A DNA stretch of 64,000 nt from assembly GCA_913019905.1 (NCBI GenBank), contig CAJVZD010000012.1, forward strand, positions 1-64,000, given 5' to 3'. Under the pieces are notes generated by a model that saw nothing but the letters and a program-made list of their open reading frames with translations, did no database searches and was not told where the DNA came from. The DNA comes from an uncultured Cellvibrionales bacterium (GTDB lineage: Bacteria > Pseudomonadota > Gammaproteobacteria > Pseudomonadales > Dasaniaceae). This document shows positions 29,499 through 38,702 of the stretch, piece by piece; position 1 is the first letter of the stretch; the number at the start of each line of letters is the position of its first letter. Both the position numbers and the translations under genes were made by a program.

Positions 29499-29820
29499 AC
29501 AAATTCGAATAGGCTCTCAGGATCTATTTGTAGAAGTAAACTATATAGAGCACCCCTCAGGTTTCAATAGATATAGCTCATCACCTTAATCCCAAAACCC
29601 TTCCCTTAGAAAGAAACTAATCGACACAAAAAATGATCTGCGACATATCAATCATTTTTTTGATCTACATTAAGGTCCCTCACCCAAGCACCGTCCTAAA
29701 ATCTATGCAGCGAGATCGAGTATGACTGTTGCGGGTAATCAACAACTGTGACGACGACCTGAATTTAATGACGATGGTTTTTTTGCCAAAATAAGTCGCG
29801 AGTAGAAAGGATGACGCCTG
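29499..29820. other. Intergenic region before the hemerythrin gene
   Basis: 322 bases, AT-rich, no gene or clear repeat. It ends in AAAGGATGACGCCTG, a usable ribosome binding site for the hemerythrin gene. Confidence 0.5.
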
Positions 29821-30240
29821 ATGACCACATACTCTGAACTGACTAAGAAAATAGAATATCAACACAATCATTTAGCGAAAAAGTTAGACCAATTGGAAGC
29901 CGCAATCGATAAAAGATCAAACGGAGAGGCGATATCGGAAGTACTCAACGCCATGACTCAATACATCACCGAGCACTTTGAACTCGAAGAAAACGCCATG
30001 AAAATGGCTAACTATAAACATTATGAAAGGCATCGAGAGGCTCACCTGGATTTCCTAAGAAAAACGGCCGAATTTTGTACTCACTCATCTCCCAACTGGG
30101 AAAAGCCATCCTCAGAAATCACCCAATTTCTTCGGAACTGGCTGACCGATCATGTCGCCGTCGAAGACCGCGAGATGATTCAATGCTTAGAGAAATTCTC
30201 AGAACAGCCAAAAAAATGGGGGAAACCCGGAAAGCCATAA
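29821..30240 (+). CDS. Bacteriohemerythrin
   Basis: A 139-residue single-domain hemerythrin, a four-helix bundle that binds O2 with two iron atoms. The metal ligands are all present: H15 (YQHNHL), H52 and E56 (EHFELEE), H71 and H75 (HREAH), and H111 with D116 (DHVAVED). It could carry or sense oxygen, or supply it to a respiratory or oxygenase system; the neighbours (universal stress protein and uup) do not decide. The C-terminal tail KKWGKPGKP is basic and probably disordered. Confidence 0.9.
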   Translation: MTTYSELTKKIEYQHNHLAKKLDQLEAAIDKRSNGEAISEVLNAMTQYITEHFELEENAMKMANYKHYERHREAHLDFLRKTAEFCTHSSPNWEKPSSEITQFLRNWLTDHVAVEDREMIQCLEKFSEQPKKWGKPGKP

Positions 30241-30456
30241 CGGCAGTTCTAACTATTTCACTGATCGCGACGGAGCCGAAACGAATACGACAGCCCCCAA
30301 GTCGATGCTCCAAATCGCCATCAGCAACAGCTAGGTACGGTCATTTTGTGTAGCTAGGCTTTTCTGACGCCTTGCAAAAAGAAGCTTTTCTGACGCCAAC
30401 AATCGTATCAGAACCAAGAAAATGCCCACGATTACAAAAACTCTCAGTCAAACAGG
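30241..30456. other. Intergenic stretch with a duplicated 14-mer
   Basis: GCTTTTCTGACGCC occurs twice around 30358-30400, separated by about 15 bases. It lies between the convergent hemerythrin and uup genes. No coding function seen. Confidence 0.5.
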
Positions 30457-32364
30457 CTACTCGTCTGACAATTCTACCCAACGCTCATAACATTCTTCCA
30501 GCTTGGTATTCACTTCTGCCATTTTTTCCGTATGGACACTGGTTACTTGGTGCGGCTGCTGATAAAAATCAGCTGATGAGGCGATTTTTTGTAACTTCTC
30601 TTGCTCGATTTCTAGCGTTTCTATCAGTTTGGGTAAATCTTCAAGTTCGCGTTTTTCTTTGTAACTCAATTTTTTGAGGGGTTTTACTTTTTGCTCTGGT
30701 GATTCCGATGGCTCTTTTTCTTTTACCTCAGAATCCGCAACAATGACGTCTTCCACCAATTTATCTGAGAAATCAAATTGTCCCCCTTGACGAAGCCAGT
30801 CTTTATAGCCTCCGACATATTCGAGTACCTTTCCGTGGCCCTCAAAAGCCAACGTTCCAGTGACAACATTGTCCATAAAATCGCGGTCGTGGCTCACCAA
30901 CAAAACAGTTCCTTTAAACTCGACCAATACCGACTCAAGTAACTCTAAAGTTTCGACGTCCAGATCATTGGTAGGTTCGTCTAAAACTAAAATGTTTGCC
31001 GGTAAACTAAACAAACAGGCTAATTGAACGCGGTTTCGTTCACCTCCGGAAAGGGCTTTTAGAGGTGTTCTTGCGCGTTCAGGTGAGAACAGAAAATCAC
31101 CCAGGTAACTCAAAATATGACGAGTATTGCCATTAATGGTAATGCTCTCACGTCCCTGACCGACAGTATCGACAATGGTTTTTTCGTCATCTAACTGATC
31201 ACGCATTTGGTCATAATAGGCAACGTCCAGTTTTGTTCCTAATTTAATAGCACCGCCCGTCGGTTGCAGTTCGCCAAGCAACACCTTTATCAGCGTCGTC
31301 TTACCCACACCGTTAGGACCTAACAAACCAATTTTGTCGCCGCGCAACAGATTGAAATTTAGACCGCTAAATAACAATTGATTATCAAAGGAAAAACTAA
31401 CATCTTCTAGTTCGGCAACAAGCTTACCGGAGGTCCGGCCAGATTCAACGAGGATTTTAGCGGTTCCTTGTACATTTCGTCTTTGCGACCGCTCCTCTCT
31501 CAATTTTTTCAGAGCCCTAACACGACCTTCATTACGGGTTCTGCGAGCTTTAATACCTTGCCTTATCCAAACTTCTTCTTGAGCCAAACGCTTATCAAAA
31601 AGAGCATTTTGCTGTTGTTCGACCTCAAGCATATGCTCTCGTTCGGTCAAAAAACTATCGTAACCGCACTGAAACATCGTTATGCGGCCTCTATCCAACT
31701 GAATTATTTTTGTAGATAAACGTCGAGTCAGTGCGCGATCGTGCGTTATAAATAAAACAGCGCCAGGGAAATCCAACAACTGTTTTTCAAGCCACTCTAT
31801 CGTCTCGATATCAAGATGGTTGGTAGGCTCATCGAGCAGAAGTACGTCGGGAGCGGTCACTAGAGCTTTGCCGAGCGCTACACGTCGCCGCCAACCGCCT
31901 GACAGTGACGACATTTTCTTCTCTCCCGGGAGACCCAGTCGACTTAATACTTCATCTATTTTCTGCTGATAACTCCACCCATCTTTCGCTTCTATTTCAT
32001 GCTGAAGTCGTTCCAACTTCAGCAAGTCTCCATCATCCATTGCGCCGGATGCTAGCAAGTCGTAATCGCGAAGCAAGGCACCCACGTCAGCTAAGCCATC
32101 CGCTACAACCTCTAGAACTGTTTCCTCGCTAGCTTTCGGTAACTCTTGTTCCAGCCTAGAAATACGGAGGGTAGGTTTTTTCCAAATATTACCGCCATCT
32201 GGCAGGATTACGCCTTCCATCAACTTCATTAAAGTCGATTTTCCAGCGCCATTTCGCCCCACCAGACAAATTCGGTCGCTCTTATAAAGCTGGAAATTTG
32301 CTTCTTCAAGAATAACATGTGGGCCAAAACTCAAAGCCAAATCATTAACGCGCATAAGCGGCAT
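30457..32364 (-). CDS. uup: ABC-F ATPase Uup
   Basis: A soluble protein with two ABC ATPase domains and no membrane part. ABC-F proteins act on ribosomes; Uup is also linked to transposon-excision frequency and ribosome rescue. The frame runs to 32415, but the ATG at 32364 has AAGGA upstream and begins the family sequence MPLMRVNDLALSFGP, so I start there (635 residues). Seen in order: Walker A GRNGAGKST, LSGGWRRRVALGKAL, LLDEPTNHLD, a charged linker, the second Walker A GPNGVGKTT, LSGGERNRVQLACLF, VLDEPTNDLD. The C-terminal coiled-coil (about residues 540-635) is the DNA-binding arm typical of Uup, ahead of other ABC-F proteins. Confidence 0.95.
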   Translation of the reverse strand: MPLMRVNDLALSFGPHVILEEANFQLYKSDRICLVGRNGAGKSTLMKLMEGVILPDGGNIWKKPTLRISRLEQELPKASEETVLEVVADGLADVGALLRDYDLLASGAMDDGDLLKLERLQHEIEAKDGWSYQQKIDEVLSRLGLPGEKKMSSLSGGWRRRVALGKALVTAPDVLLLDEPTNHLDIETIEWLEKQLLDFPGAVLFITHDRALTRRLSTKIIQLDRGRITMFQCGYDSFLTEREHMLEVEQQQNALFDKRLAQEEVWIRQGIKARRTRNEGRVRALKKLREERSQRRNVQGTAKILVESGRTSGKLVAELEDVSFSFDNQLLFSGLNFNLLRGDKIGLLGPNGVGKTTLIKVLLGELQPTGGAIKLGTKLDVAYYDQMRDQLDDEKTIVDTVGQGRESITINGNTRHILSYLGDFLFSPERARTPLKALSGGERNRVQLACLFSLPANILVLDEPTNDLDVETLELLESVLVEFKGTVLLVSHDRDFMDNVVTGTLAFEGHGKVLEYVGGYKDWLRQGGQFDFSDKLVEDVIVADSEVKEKEPSESPEQKVKPLKKLSYKEKRELEDLPKLIETLEIEQEKLQKIASSADFYQQPHQVTSVHTEKMAEVNTKLEECYERWVELSDE

Positions 32365-32582
32365 GGAAAAATCCTTAAACAGAATAAACAGCAATTGTAA
32401 AAAGCTTATGTACATGGCAACATTCAGTACATATTAGGAGCAGCCCTACATACTATTTTATAGGTAGTTAAAAGCGTAAAAGACCGCTGAATGACTAGCT
32501 CATTCGCGGAGGTTGGGCATTCTATCATTGCTGAACGATAAAGCAGAGTCCGATATACAGTAAAATCATCTGGAACAGTATT

Positions 32583-34664
32583 TTGTATATACGCCCACAA
32601 ATTACACAAGGCTTGTTAAATAGGACTCCACACTACTTAAGGAGTTTTTCTCTGCACAGCTTTGCGCTGGCTACGCTGTTAATGGGATATCACGCGACTG
32701 CTGCTTCCCCGGAAAAGCTCCAGATGCCCGTCGTGCCTTCCATCTCGGCTGGCAGTTCCGATCTAAACCCCTCCGTTGCTGAGCAAGGCCTGTTGTACCG
32801 ACAAACACTTATCGCGATTAATAAGGGGCATAAGACCAATACCCGAAGGGGCTTAGAGCAACTCAAAGGCTATCCGCTTTATCCCTATCTATTAAAGAGC
32901 GAGTTAGTCAAACGCTTGAAGACCTTACCTTACAGGGATGTCGATCAGTTTTTGCTCGAAAACAACAATACAGTTGCCAGCAAACAGCTACATCAGAAGT
33001 GGCTCTTGATGCTCGCAAGAAAAAAGAAATGGCAGGATTTCAATCGCTATTATGACGTCAGCATAGCGGGCGATAAACTCAAATGCCTGCACTTAGAAGC
33101 ACTGTACGCTACCGGCTACCATCAAATCGCACTGGAACAAACCAGTACTCACTGGCTCAACAAACAATCGATGCCCGATGTCTGCGACCCCGTATTTAAA
33201 CGCTGGGAAAGTGCAGGTATGAAAACTGACGAACTCGTCTGGAGTCGTATTCAGCTTGCACTAAATGCAAAAAATCGTCTGCTTGCCAGATACCTGACAA
33301 AAAGATCTTCAGCGCGACTAAAACCTTATGCGAGACGTCTCATGGACGTCCACAACAACCCCCGCCGACTGACAAACGTTCACGAGTTTTCTGACGGGGT
33401 TCCCTACACGATCGATATCGTCTCCCACGGTTTAAAACGTCTGGCGGCCCGGGATGGCCTATTAGCCAGTAATTTGTGGGTAAAATATCGAGGCGTTTAC
33501 CAGTTTTCAGATCGACAGTTTAGTGAAGTAAGAAACAAAATCGCCCGGCAAATTATTGCGTCAGATCACGAAAATGCGCTTGATTGGTTAATTGTTAACG
33601 ATCCTAATGCCGACGACGATTATTTAATGGAATGGCGTATTCGCCTCGCTTTAAAGAAACAAAAGTGGTCTCAAGCCAGACTTTGGATTTCGATGTTACC
33701 ACCGGAATTAAGCGAACTACCACGCTGGCGTTACTGGTTAGCGCGAAGTTACCAACACCAAAATAGCCATTCGTCACCCGCGAAAAAATTATTGCGACAA
33801 TTAGCGAGCGAAAGAAATTACTACGGTTTCTTGGCGGCAGATCTTGTCGAACACAATTACGATTTTAATCACGTCAGCGCAGCGGCGTCCATCGACAAAG
33901 ATCAGGTCGTTCGTAACAAAGCGATTCAAAGAGCCCATGCGTTCTATCGACAAGATAATCTGGTGTCAGCGAGAAGGGAGTGGTTTTCAGCGATCGAACA
34001 TTTTGACCGATCACAATTGATCACGGCCACTGAAATAGTACACAACTGGGGATGGCACCAACAAGCCATTATGACGACGATTAAAGCAGACTCGTGGAAC
34101 GACCTGGATGTTCGATTTCCCCTCGCGTTCGAAGCACCAATGATCCAGTCGGCGAGCTCTGCGACCATCAAACCCGAATGGCTTTATGCGATCGCCAGAC
34201 AAGAAAGTGCCTTTGCTATCGACGCCTATTCGTCGGCCGGTGCTCGCGGTTTATTACAATTAACTCCGCGAACTGCTCGGCAGGTAGCGCAAAAAATGGG
34301 AGTAAAATTCAGAGTCAGTGATCTCTATCGGGCTGAAACGAACATCACGCTGGGCAGTTCCTATCTGAAACAGCTATTAGCCGATTTCCAAGGCAATCAT
34401 ATTCTAGCAACGGCCGCCTATAACGCCGGGCCTCATCGCGTAAAAAGGTGGTTAAACCGACAAAACTCAGCTTTGCCTTACGACCTATGGATTGAGACGT
34501 TGCCGTACCATGAAACACGTGACTACGTTCAAAACGTCTTAGCGTTCGCCGTTATTTACGGCTATCGCATGGGGTTTGATTCATCAATAATAAATAACGC
34601 TGGGTTGACGATTGGCAATATAAGCAAAAGTGATCACGCCAGCGAAATTCAAAAGACAAGATAA
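32583..34664 (+). CDS. slt: Soluble lytic murein transglycosylase Slt
   Basis: Periplasmic enzyme that cuts peptidoglycan between MurNAc and GlcNAc with anhydro-ring formation. Up to 693 residues; the frame opens at TTG 32583 with no good ribosome binding site. AAGGAG at 32639-32644 is ideally placed for an in-frame CTG at 32652, which would give a compact signal peptide (HSFALATLLMGYHATAA). I give the longest frame but think translation starts at 32652. A helical superhelix (U and L domains) fills the N-terminal two thirds. The C-terminal catalytic SLT domain has the glutamate in ARQESAFAIDAYSSAGARG and AAYNAGPHRVKRWL. Divergent from uup, in an order I recall from Pseudomonas. Confidence 0.9.
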   Translation: MYIRPQITQGLLNRTPHYLRSFSLHSFALATLLMGYHATAASPEKLQMPVVPSISAGSSDLNPSVAEQGLLYRQTLIAINKGHKTNTRRGLEQLKGYPLYPYLLKSELVKRLKTLPYRDVDQFLLENNNTVASKQLHQKWLLMLARKKKWQDFNRYYDVSIAGDKLKCLHLEALYATGYHQIALEQTSTHWLNKQSMPDVCDPVFKRWESAGMKTDELVWSRIQLALNAKNRLLARYLTKRSSARLKPYARRLMDVHNNPRRLTNVHEFSDGVPYTIDIVSHGLKRLAARDGLLASNLWVKYRGVYQFSDRQFSEVRNKIARQIIASDHENALDWLIVNDPNADDDYLMEWRIRLALKKQKWSQARLWISMLPPELSELPRWRYWLARSYQHQNSHSSPAKKLLRQLASERNYYGFLAADLVEHNYDFNHVSAAASIDKDQVVRNKAIQRAHAFYRQDNLVSARREWFSAIEHFDRSQLITATEIVHNWGWHQQAIMTTIKADSWNDLDVRFPLAFEAPMIQSASSATIKPEWLYAIARQESAFAIDAYSSAGARGLLQLTPRTARQVAQKMGVKFRVSDLYRAETNITLGSSYLKQLLADFQGNHILATAAYNAGPHRVKRWLNRQNSALPYDLWIETLPYHETRDYVQNVLAFAVIYGYRMGFDSSIINNAGLTIGNISKSDHASEIQKTR
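32639..32644 (+). promoter_or_regulatory. Ribosome binding site that favours a CTG start for slt
   Basis: AAGGAG followed after seven bases by CTG (32652-32654), in frame with slt. No ATG or GTG is near. The first ATG (about 32682) would remove most of the signal peptide. Confidence 0.55.
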
Positions 34665-34804
34665 GGCCGCCGATGGAAATTTAAAGACGTGCTGCTGCCT
34701 CAAATGCTGTCGCTTGCCAGGTAGGTAGTACAGTAAGTGCCGAAATTTCTAAGCCGCTCTTATTCCAATCTTTCATCTACTTGCCGATGTCTAAATGCTT
34801 CCTC

Positions 34805-35737
34805 TCAGTCCGGCTTAACATCCCGAAGTCTGTCCTGCACAGTTTTAGCTAGAACATCCGGTTGAAATTTGGAAAGAAAGCCATCACATCCCACTTTTTT
34901 CACCATCGCCTCATTAAAACTACCGCTTAAAGATGTGTGTAAAACAATGTGCAAATCTTTCAACAACGCGTCATTTCTAATTTCAGTCGTCATACGGTAG
35001 CCATCCATTTCTGGCATTTCCGCATCGGTAATAACCATCAGCAAATTTTTCTCAAAATCGTACCCGGCATCTCTCCATGCCTGCAACCGCCGTAGGCCTT
35101 TTAGTCCGTCTGTCTCTACAACAACATTGAGCCCCAACTGTTCAAGGGTTGTCTTAGCCTGGCCGATTGCCACTGGCGAATCATCGACGAGTAATACTGT
35201 TTTCTCTCGCGCAAAGGAAATTAGCTCATCGTCGAGAATATCGTCAGAAATATTGGTATCAAAACTGATGACCTGTGCTAAAACTCGCTCCACATCAATA
35301 ATTTCAACGATTTTTTCTTCAATTCGCGTGATCGCCGTAAGGAAATGACTACGACCAGTTGCCGCCGGGGGCGGCATTACTTCCTCCCAATTCAAATTGA
35401 CAATACCGTCCACACTCCCAATCAAAAAAGCTTGAACGGACCGATTGTATTCAGTGACGATGATATTAGCGTGCTCATCTTGTACGATCGGGCTGCGACC
35501 GATAGCCAAACTCAAATCAATGACCGGGATGGTTTGGCCTCGTACCGTCGTTACGCCCACAATAACCGGGTCGCTTTTCGGCATGATATTCAACCGGGGA
35601 AGTTGTTGAACTTCTTGAACCTTAAATACATTAATGGCAAATAACTGCGACCCCTTCAATCGAAAAGTGAGTAACTCCAATCGATTTTGCCCTACCAATT
35701 TAGTTCTTTGGTCTACGCTATCAAGTATATTCGCCAT
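34805..35737 (-). CDS. cheV: CheV chemotaxis coupling protein
   Basis: A CheW-receiver fusion that links chemoreceptors to CheA and adapts the signal through phosphorylation. The 310-residue protein has a CheW domain in residues about 15-165 (LLTFRLKGSQLFAINVFKVQEV, VRGQTIPVIDLSLAIG) and a receiver domain from about 180 (KTVLLVDDSPVAIGQAK with the acidic pair, and the phosphorylated aspartate in VITDAEMPEMDGYR, followed by VLHTSLSG). No cheA or receptor gene is nearby, so it works with components elsewhere. Confidence 0.95.
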   Translation of the reverse strand: MANILDSVDQRTKLVGQNRLELLTFRLKGSQLFAINVFKVQEVQQLPRLNIMPKSDPVIVGVTTVRGQTIPVIDLSLAIGRSPIVQDEHANIIVTEYNRSVQAFLIGSVDGIVNLNWEEVMPPPAATGRSHFLTAITRIEEKIVEIIDVERVLAQVISFDTNISDDILDDELISFAREKTVLLVDDSPVAIGQAKTTLEQLGLNVVVETDGLKGLRRLQAWRDAGYDFEKNLLMVITDAEMPEMDGYRMTTEIRNDALLKDLHIVLHTSLSGSFNEAMVKKVGCDGFLSKFQPDVLAKTVQDRLRDVKPD

Positions 35738-36004
35738 AGTTTTCCCGACTTCCTTACTAGTCTGGTTGCGCCTTCAGTTCAACGAATTAAAAATCAATTC
35801 CCATTCACCAGCCGTAAAACTATAGCGGCATATTAGAAGAATTTTAAAACTGTTCGAAAATTGAAGATTACCGATAGATTATATATCAATACCCCTCAAG
35901 TTTCAGGTAAAGTACAAAACCGGCAGAAACCCGTAACGCGTCGGCGAACACACAGAACACCCTCATACTCGTAACTATTCATCGCTGCTGTACCCAATGA
36001 CAAA
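35738..36004. other. Divergent intergenic region cheV / tatD
   Basis: 267 bases. ATG trinucleotides at 35997 and 36005 are eight bases apart; the second matches the TatD family. No structure stands out. Confidence 0.4.
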
Positions 36005-36871
36005 ATGACAAAATTACAATCGAAAACTACTCTTCCTGTCAATTGTCCCCTGGTGGATATTGGGGCCAATTTAACGAACAAGCGGTTCGATTCCGATTTT
36101 GAAGAGGTATTGCATCGAGCAATAGGTGCAGGGGTCCAGCACATCATCATTACCGGCACCAACATTGAGGAAAGCCAGAAAGCAGCTCTAATTGCGTCAA
36201 ACAATCCTTTACAGTTGTCGAGCACGGCCGGCGTCCACCCACATGATGCAAAACTAATGACCAAAGAGACTTTGGAGTGTATGAAAAGCCTTGCCAAAGT
36301 CAGCTCAGTTCGAGCGATTGGCGAATGCGGACTGGATTTTAACCGTAATTTTTCTACAAAAGAGCAACAGATTAAGGCCTTTGAACAACAAATTGAACTC
36401 GCCATCGAATTGCGATTACCATTATTTTTACACGAACGGGATGCGTTCGAAGAACAGTGGCAATTGTTGTCATCATATAAAAACCAGCTACCCAATGTTG
36501 TCATTCACTGCTTTACAGGAAATAAACAGCAAGCTTTTAAATATTTGGACTTAGGTTTCTATTTGGGTATAACTGCCTGGATATGCGACGAACGCAGAGG
36601 TTTGCACTTGCAAGAATTTGTAGGAGATATCCCTCTTGAGCGCCTAATGATTGAGTCAGACTCACCGTATTTGACTCCGCGTGTTAAACCTAAACCAACA
36701 CTCACAGTAAAAGGGCGAAACGAACCCCACACCCTACCCTATATTCTGGAAGTCATAGCGAATAGCAGCTCCAAATCCACGGACACAATAGCTGCACAAA
36801 CGACAAGAAACGCGATTGATTTTTTTAAGCTACCCCAAAACATCAGCGAGCCTTTACTGCAAAAATGCTAG
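36005..36871 (+). CDS. tatD: TatD metal-dependent DNase
   Basis: A 288-residue TIM-barrel metallohydrolase. The N-terminal DIGANLTNKRFDSDF, STAGVHPHDAK, AIGECGLDFNRNFST, VIHCFTGN and GITAWICDERRG blocks match E. coli TatD itself, ahead of its paralogues. Metal and catalytic residues are carried by HPHD, GECGLDF, the HERD histidine and ESDSPYL. E. coli TatD is a 3'-5' exonuclease implicated in DNA repair under oxidative stress. A second TatD-family gene (YcfH type) is at 43389. Overlaps the convergent glutaredoxin-like gene by 18 bases. Confidence 0.92.
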   Translation: MTKLQSKTTLPVNCPLVDIGANLTNKRFDSDFEEVLHRAIGAGVQHIIITGTNIEESQKAALIASNNPLQLSSTAGVHPHDAKLMTKETLECMKSLAKVSSVRAIGECGLDFNRNFSTKEQQIKAFEQQIELAIELRLPLFLHERDAFEEQWQLLSSYKNQLPNVVIHCFTGNKQQAFKYLDLGFYLGITAWICDERRGLHLQEFVGDIPLERLMIESDSPYLTPRVKPKPTLTVKGRNEPHTLPYILEVIANSSSKSTDTIAAQTTRNAIDFFKLPQNISEPLLQKC

Positions 36872-37087
36872 AAACTCATTTCCATCAAAGGGCCAAGCTA
36901 TCTCCTGACCGGTATCATCGCGGGCGATCACAGGGATACGAATTCCATAAAGCTCTACTAGTGTATCGGACTCACTAATATCAACAGATTCAATTTGGTA
37001 ACCGTTTGTTATTAAAGGCGTTATCAAATCGACAGCTTGCTCGCACAGGTGACAACCCAATGTATTATAGATAATTAATTTCTTCAT
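36854..37087 (-). CDS. Glutaredoxin-like thiol protein (DUF836)
   Basis: A 77-residue thioredoxin-fold protein with the redox motif C12-H-L-C15 (TLGCHLCEQA) and the conserved cis-proline region GIRIPVIARD. Family members are short glutaredoxin-like proteins; the partner is unknown. Its last codons overlap the end of tatD on the other strand. Confidence 0.85.
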   Translation of the reverse strand: MKKLIIYNTLGCHLCEQAVDLITPLITNGYQIESVDISESDTLVELYGIRIPVIARDDTGQEIAWPFDGNEFLAFLQ

Positions 37088-37159
37088 AAGACTCTAATCA
37101 ACCGATGACTTGAGCCTCTCATTTTAACTCACAGCGTTCGACTAAAAAAGCTTGTCAAC

Positions 37160-38467
37160 TCAGTCCGCTGCTACCAATGGCGTCAATGCAGACAAGGATT
37201 GTTGATCAGTCAGGTTTGTCTGTGCTAAATGATTTGCCAGCAATTCCGTTAGTAGCTGATTCGGCTGGTCAAATTTTTCAGCTTTTTCAAATAATCTATT
37301 CAACTGCTCGATGATTTTCACAACATGATCAAAACGACCGCTGTGTGTATCGAACAAGTCGCCATTCCCCGGGGACGCATTGCCGACGAGGCCCTCGGTA
37401 TAACCGCCAGCATAAGTTTCTACGATTTGGGCTTTTGTCGTTAAGGCCAGATCCAGTGAAAATTGTGAGAATTCAGAAAAGTCTAATTCGAAATCTAAGG
37501 CCATGGCATAGGCCGTTTGAAAATCTCCCTCGAAAAATTCATTGGACAATTCTGTTACTTCCGAGAGCAAATCATTTAAGGCATTTAACTCGCCTTCATC
37601 TAACTCGCCTTGTATCGTTAAGCCAAAATTAGAAGACGCAGAATAACGTTGTTGAATAGCATACACTGATGACTGTTGATCTGAGTAGAAACCTTCCTGT
37701 AAGTCGCGTGAGTGACTCGCACTAAAACTAAGAGTAATAATATCGCCATCATTCGTCTTTACTTGTAAATCGACGCTTTCGTTTCGACGGTAACTCTCAG
37801 CATATCCCGCGGCCACCGCCTGTAAGTCACTAAACCCCGTCGTTCTGTGTTCCGAGAGAGGCTTAGCGGATGGCGCTGTTGTGGTATCGCGCTTATCGGA
37901 ATGTATCCCTTCATGATCATCGTTTTCACTTGAGGCGACGTTTCCCTGCAGCTCGTTTTGGAGTGCGGCAATACCTTCTCGAACCAAACGCCCAGTCTCG
38001 ACAATTCCATCAGCTACGGTACCGGGTAAACTCTCTAATCCGCCCAAACTTTCGATTGCCTCAGAATAGCCCTGTTCAAAACCTTCCAGTGCCAATTCAA
38101 GCGATTTCGCTGAATCCTCCTCCGTCGCTCCGTCCTTAACCTTTCTTTCCAGATAATGTTCAATAAAGCCAAGAATAGTATCAGCACTTTTTTGTGACAG
38201 GCTATTGTCTGCTACGATTTCCTCGCTCTGTACAGGAGGGCTAACGAAAGGGGATTGTCCATAACTTTTCGAAAGATAGAGAGCCGTTTGTGAAAAACTA
38301 ATTGATACTGAGGTCTGTGATCCCGATAGGGTAGAAACGGATATTCCCGACACTGACTTTTCACTTTGCAGCAACGAGTCGACTGGCGTGTGTCCGCCCT
38401 CATGATGCCTGTGTGCTGCAGAACGCTGCTCCGACACAGGAAAATTGAACAGATTGGATAAGTTCAT
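37160..38467 (-). CDS. DUF5610 domain protein
   Basis: About 435 residues, soluble. The frame opens at a GTG (38476), but ATG 38467 has AGGTGG five bases upstream and is preferred (MNLSNLFNFPVSEQRS). The N-terminal 90 residues are low in complexity and rich in Ser/Gln/His. Residues about 95-170 carry the DUF5610 motif (DTILGFIEHYLERKVKDG, LEGFEQGYSEAIESLGGL, VADGIVETGRLVREGI). The remainder is acidic, with a beta-rich middle (LQVKTNDGDIITLSFSASHS). No signal peptide or membrane helix. The role of this family is unknown; homologues occur in marine gammaproteobacteria. It lies between amt upstream and the glutaredoxin-like gene downstream, all on one strand. Confidence 0.75.
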   Translation of the reverse strand: MNLSNLFNFPVSEQRSAAHRHHEGGHTPVDSLLQSEKSVSGISVSTLSGSQTSVSISFSQTALYLSKSYGQSPFVSPPVQSEEIVADNSLSQKSADTILGFIEHYLERKVKDGATEEDSAKSLELALEGFEQGYSEAIESLGGLESLPGTVADGIVETGRLVREGIAALQNELQGNVASSENDDHEGIHSDKRDTTTAPSAKPLSEHRTTGFSDLQAVAAGYAESYRRNESVDLQVKTNDGDIITLSFSASHSRDLQEGFYSDQQSSVYAIQQRYSASSNFGLTIQGELDEGELNALNDLLSEVTELSNEFFEGDFQTAYAMALDFELDFSEFSQFSLDLALTTKAQIVETYAGGYTEGLVGNASPGNGDLFDTHSGRFDHVVKIIEQLNRLFEKAEKFDQPNQLLTELLANHLAQTNLTDQQSLSALTPLVAAD

Positions 38468-38662
38468 ATAAACCACCTAGAATAACGAAAACTTCAATAG
38501 GTAACTTATCGGCCAAACTTGAATTTACTTGCCTGTTTTTATAGTTTATTTATGACTTACGGGAACGCGTATTATTCATATATTATATTGGTTAACTTAG
38601 CCCTCTTTCTTTCCAGAAACTGACGACCCGAAAACCGACAATCTTAACGCCAACTGCCCAGA

Positions 38663-38682
38663 AACCGGCCCTCTCGCCGGCT
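38663..38682 (-). terminator. GC-rich hairpin after amt
   Basis: Just downstream of the amt stop on the minus strand: a CCGGC/GCCGG stem (38665-38669 with 38676-38680), six-base loop, then TTTC. It is a short, weak rho-independent terminator candidate. Confidence 0.4.
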
Positions 38683-38702
38683 GCTGGACACGCTTGATAC
38701 TA

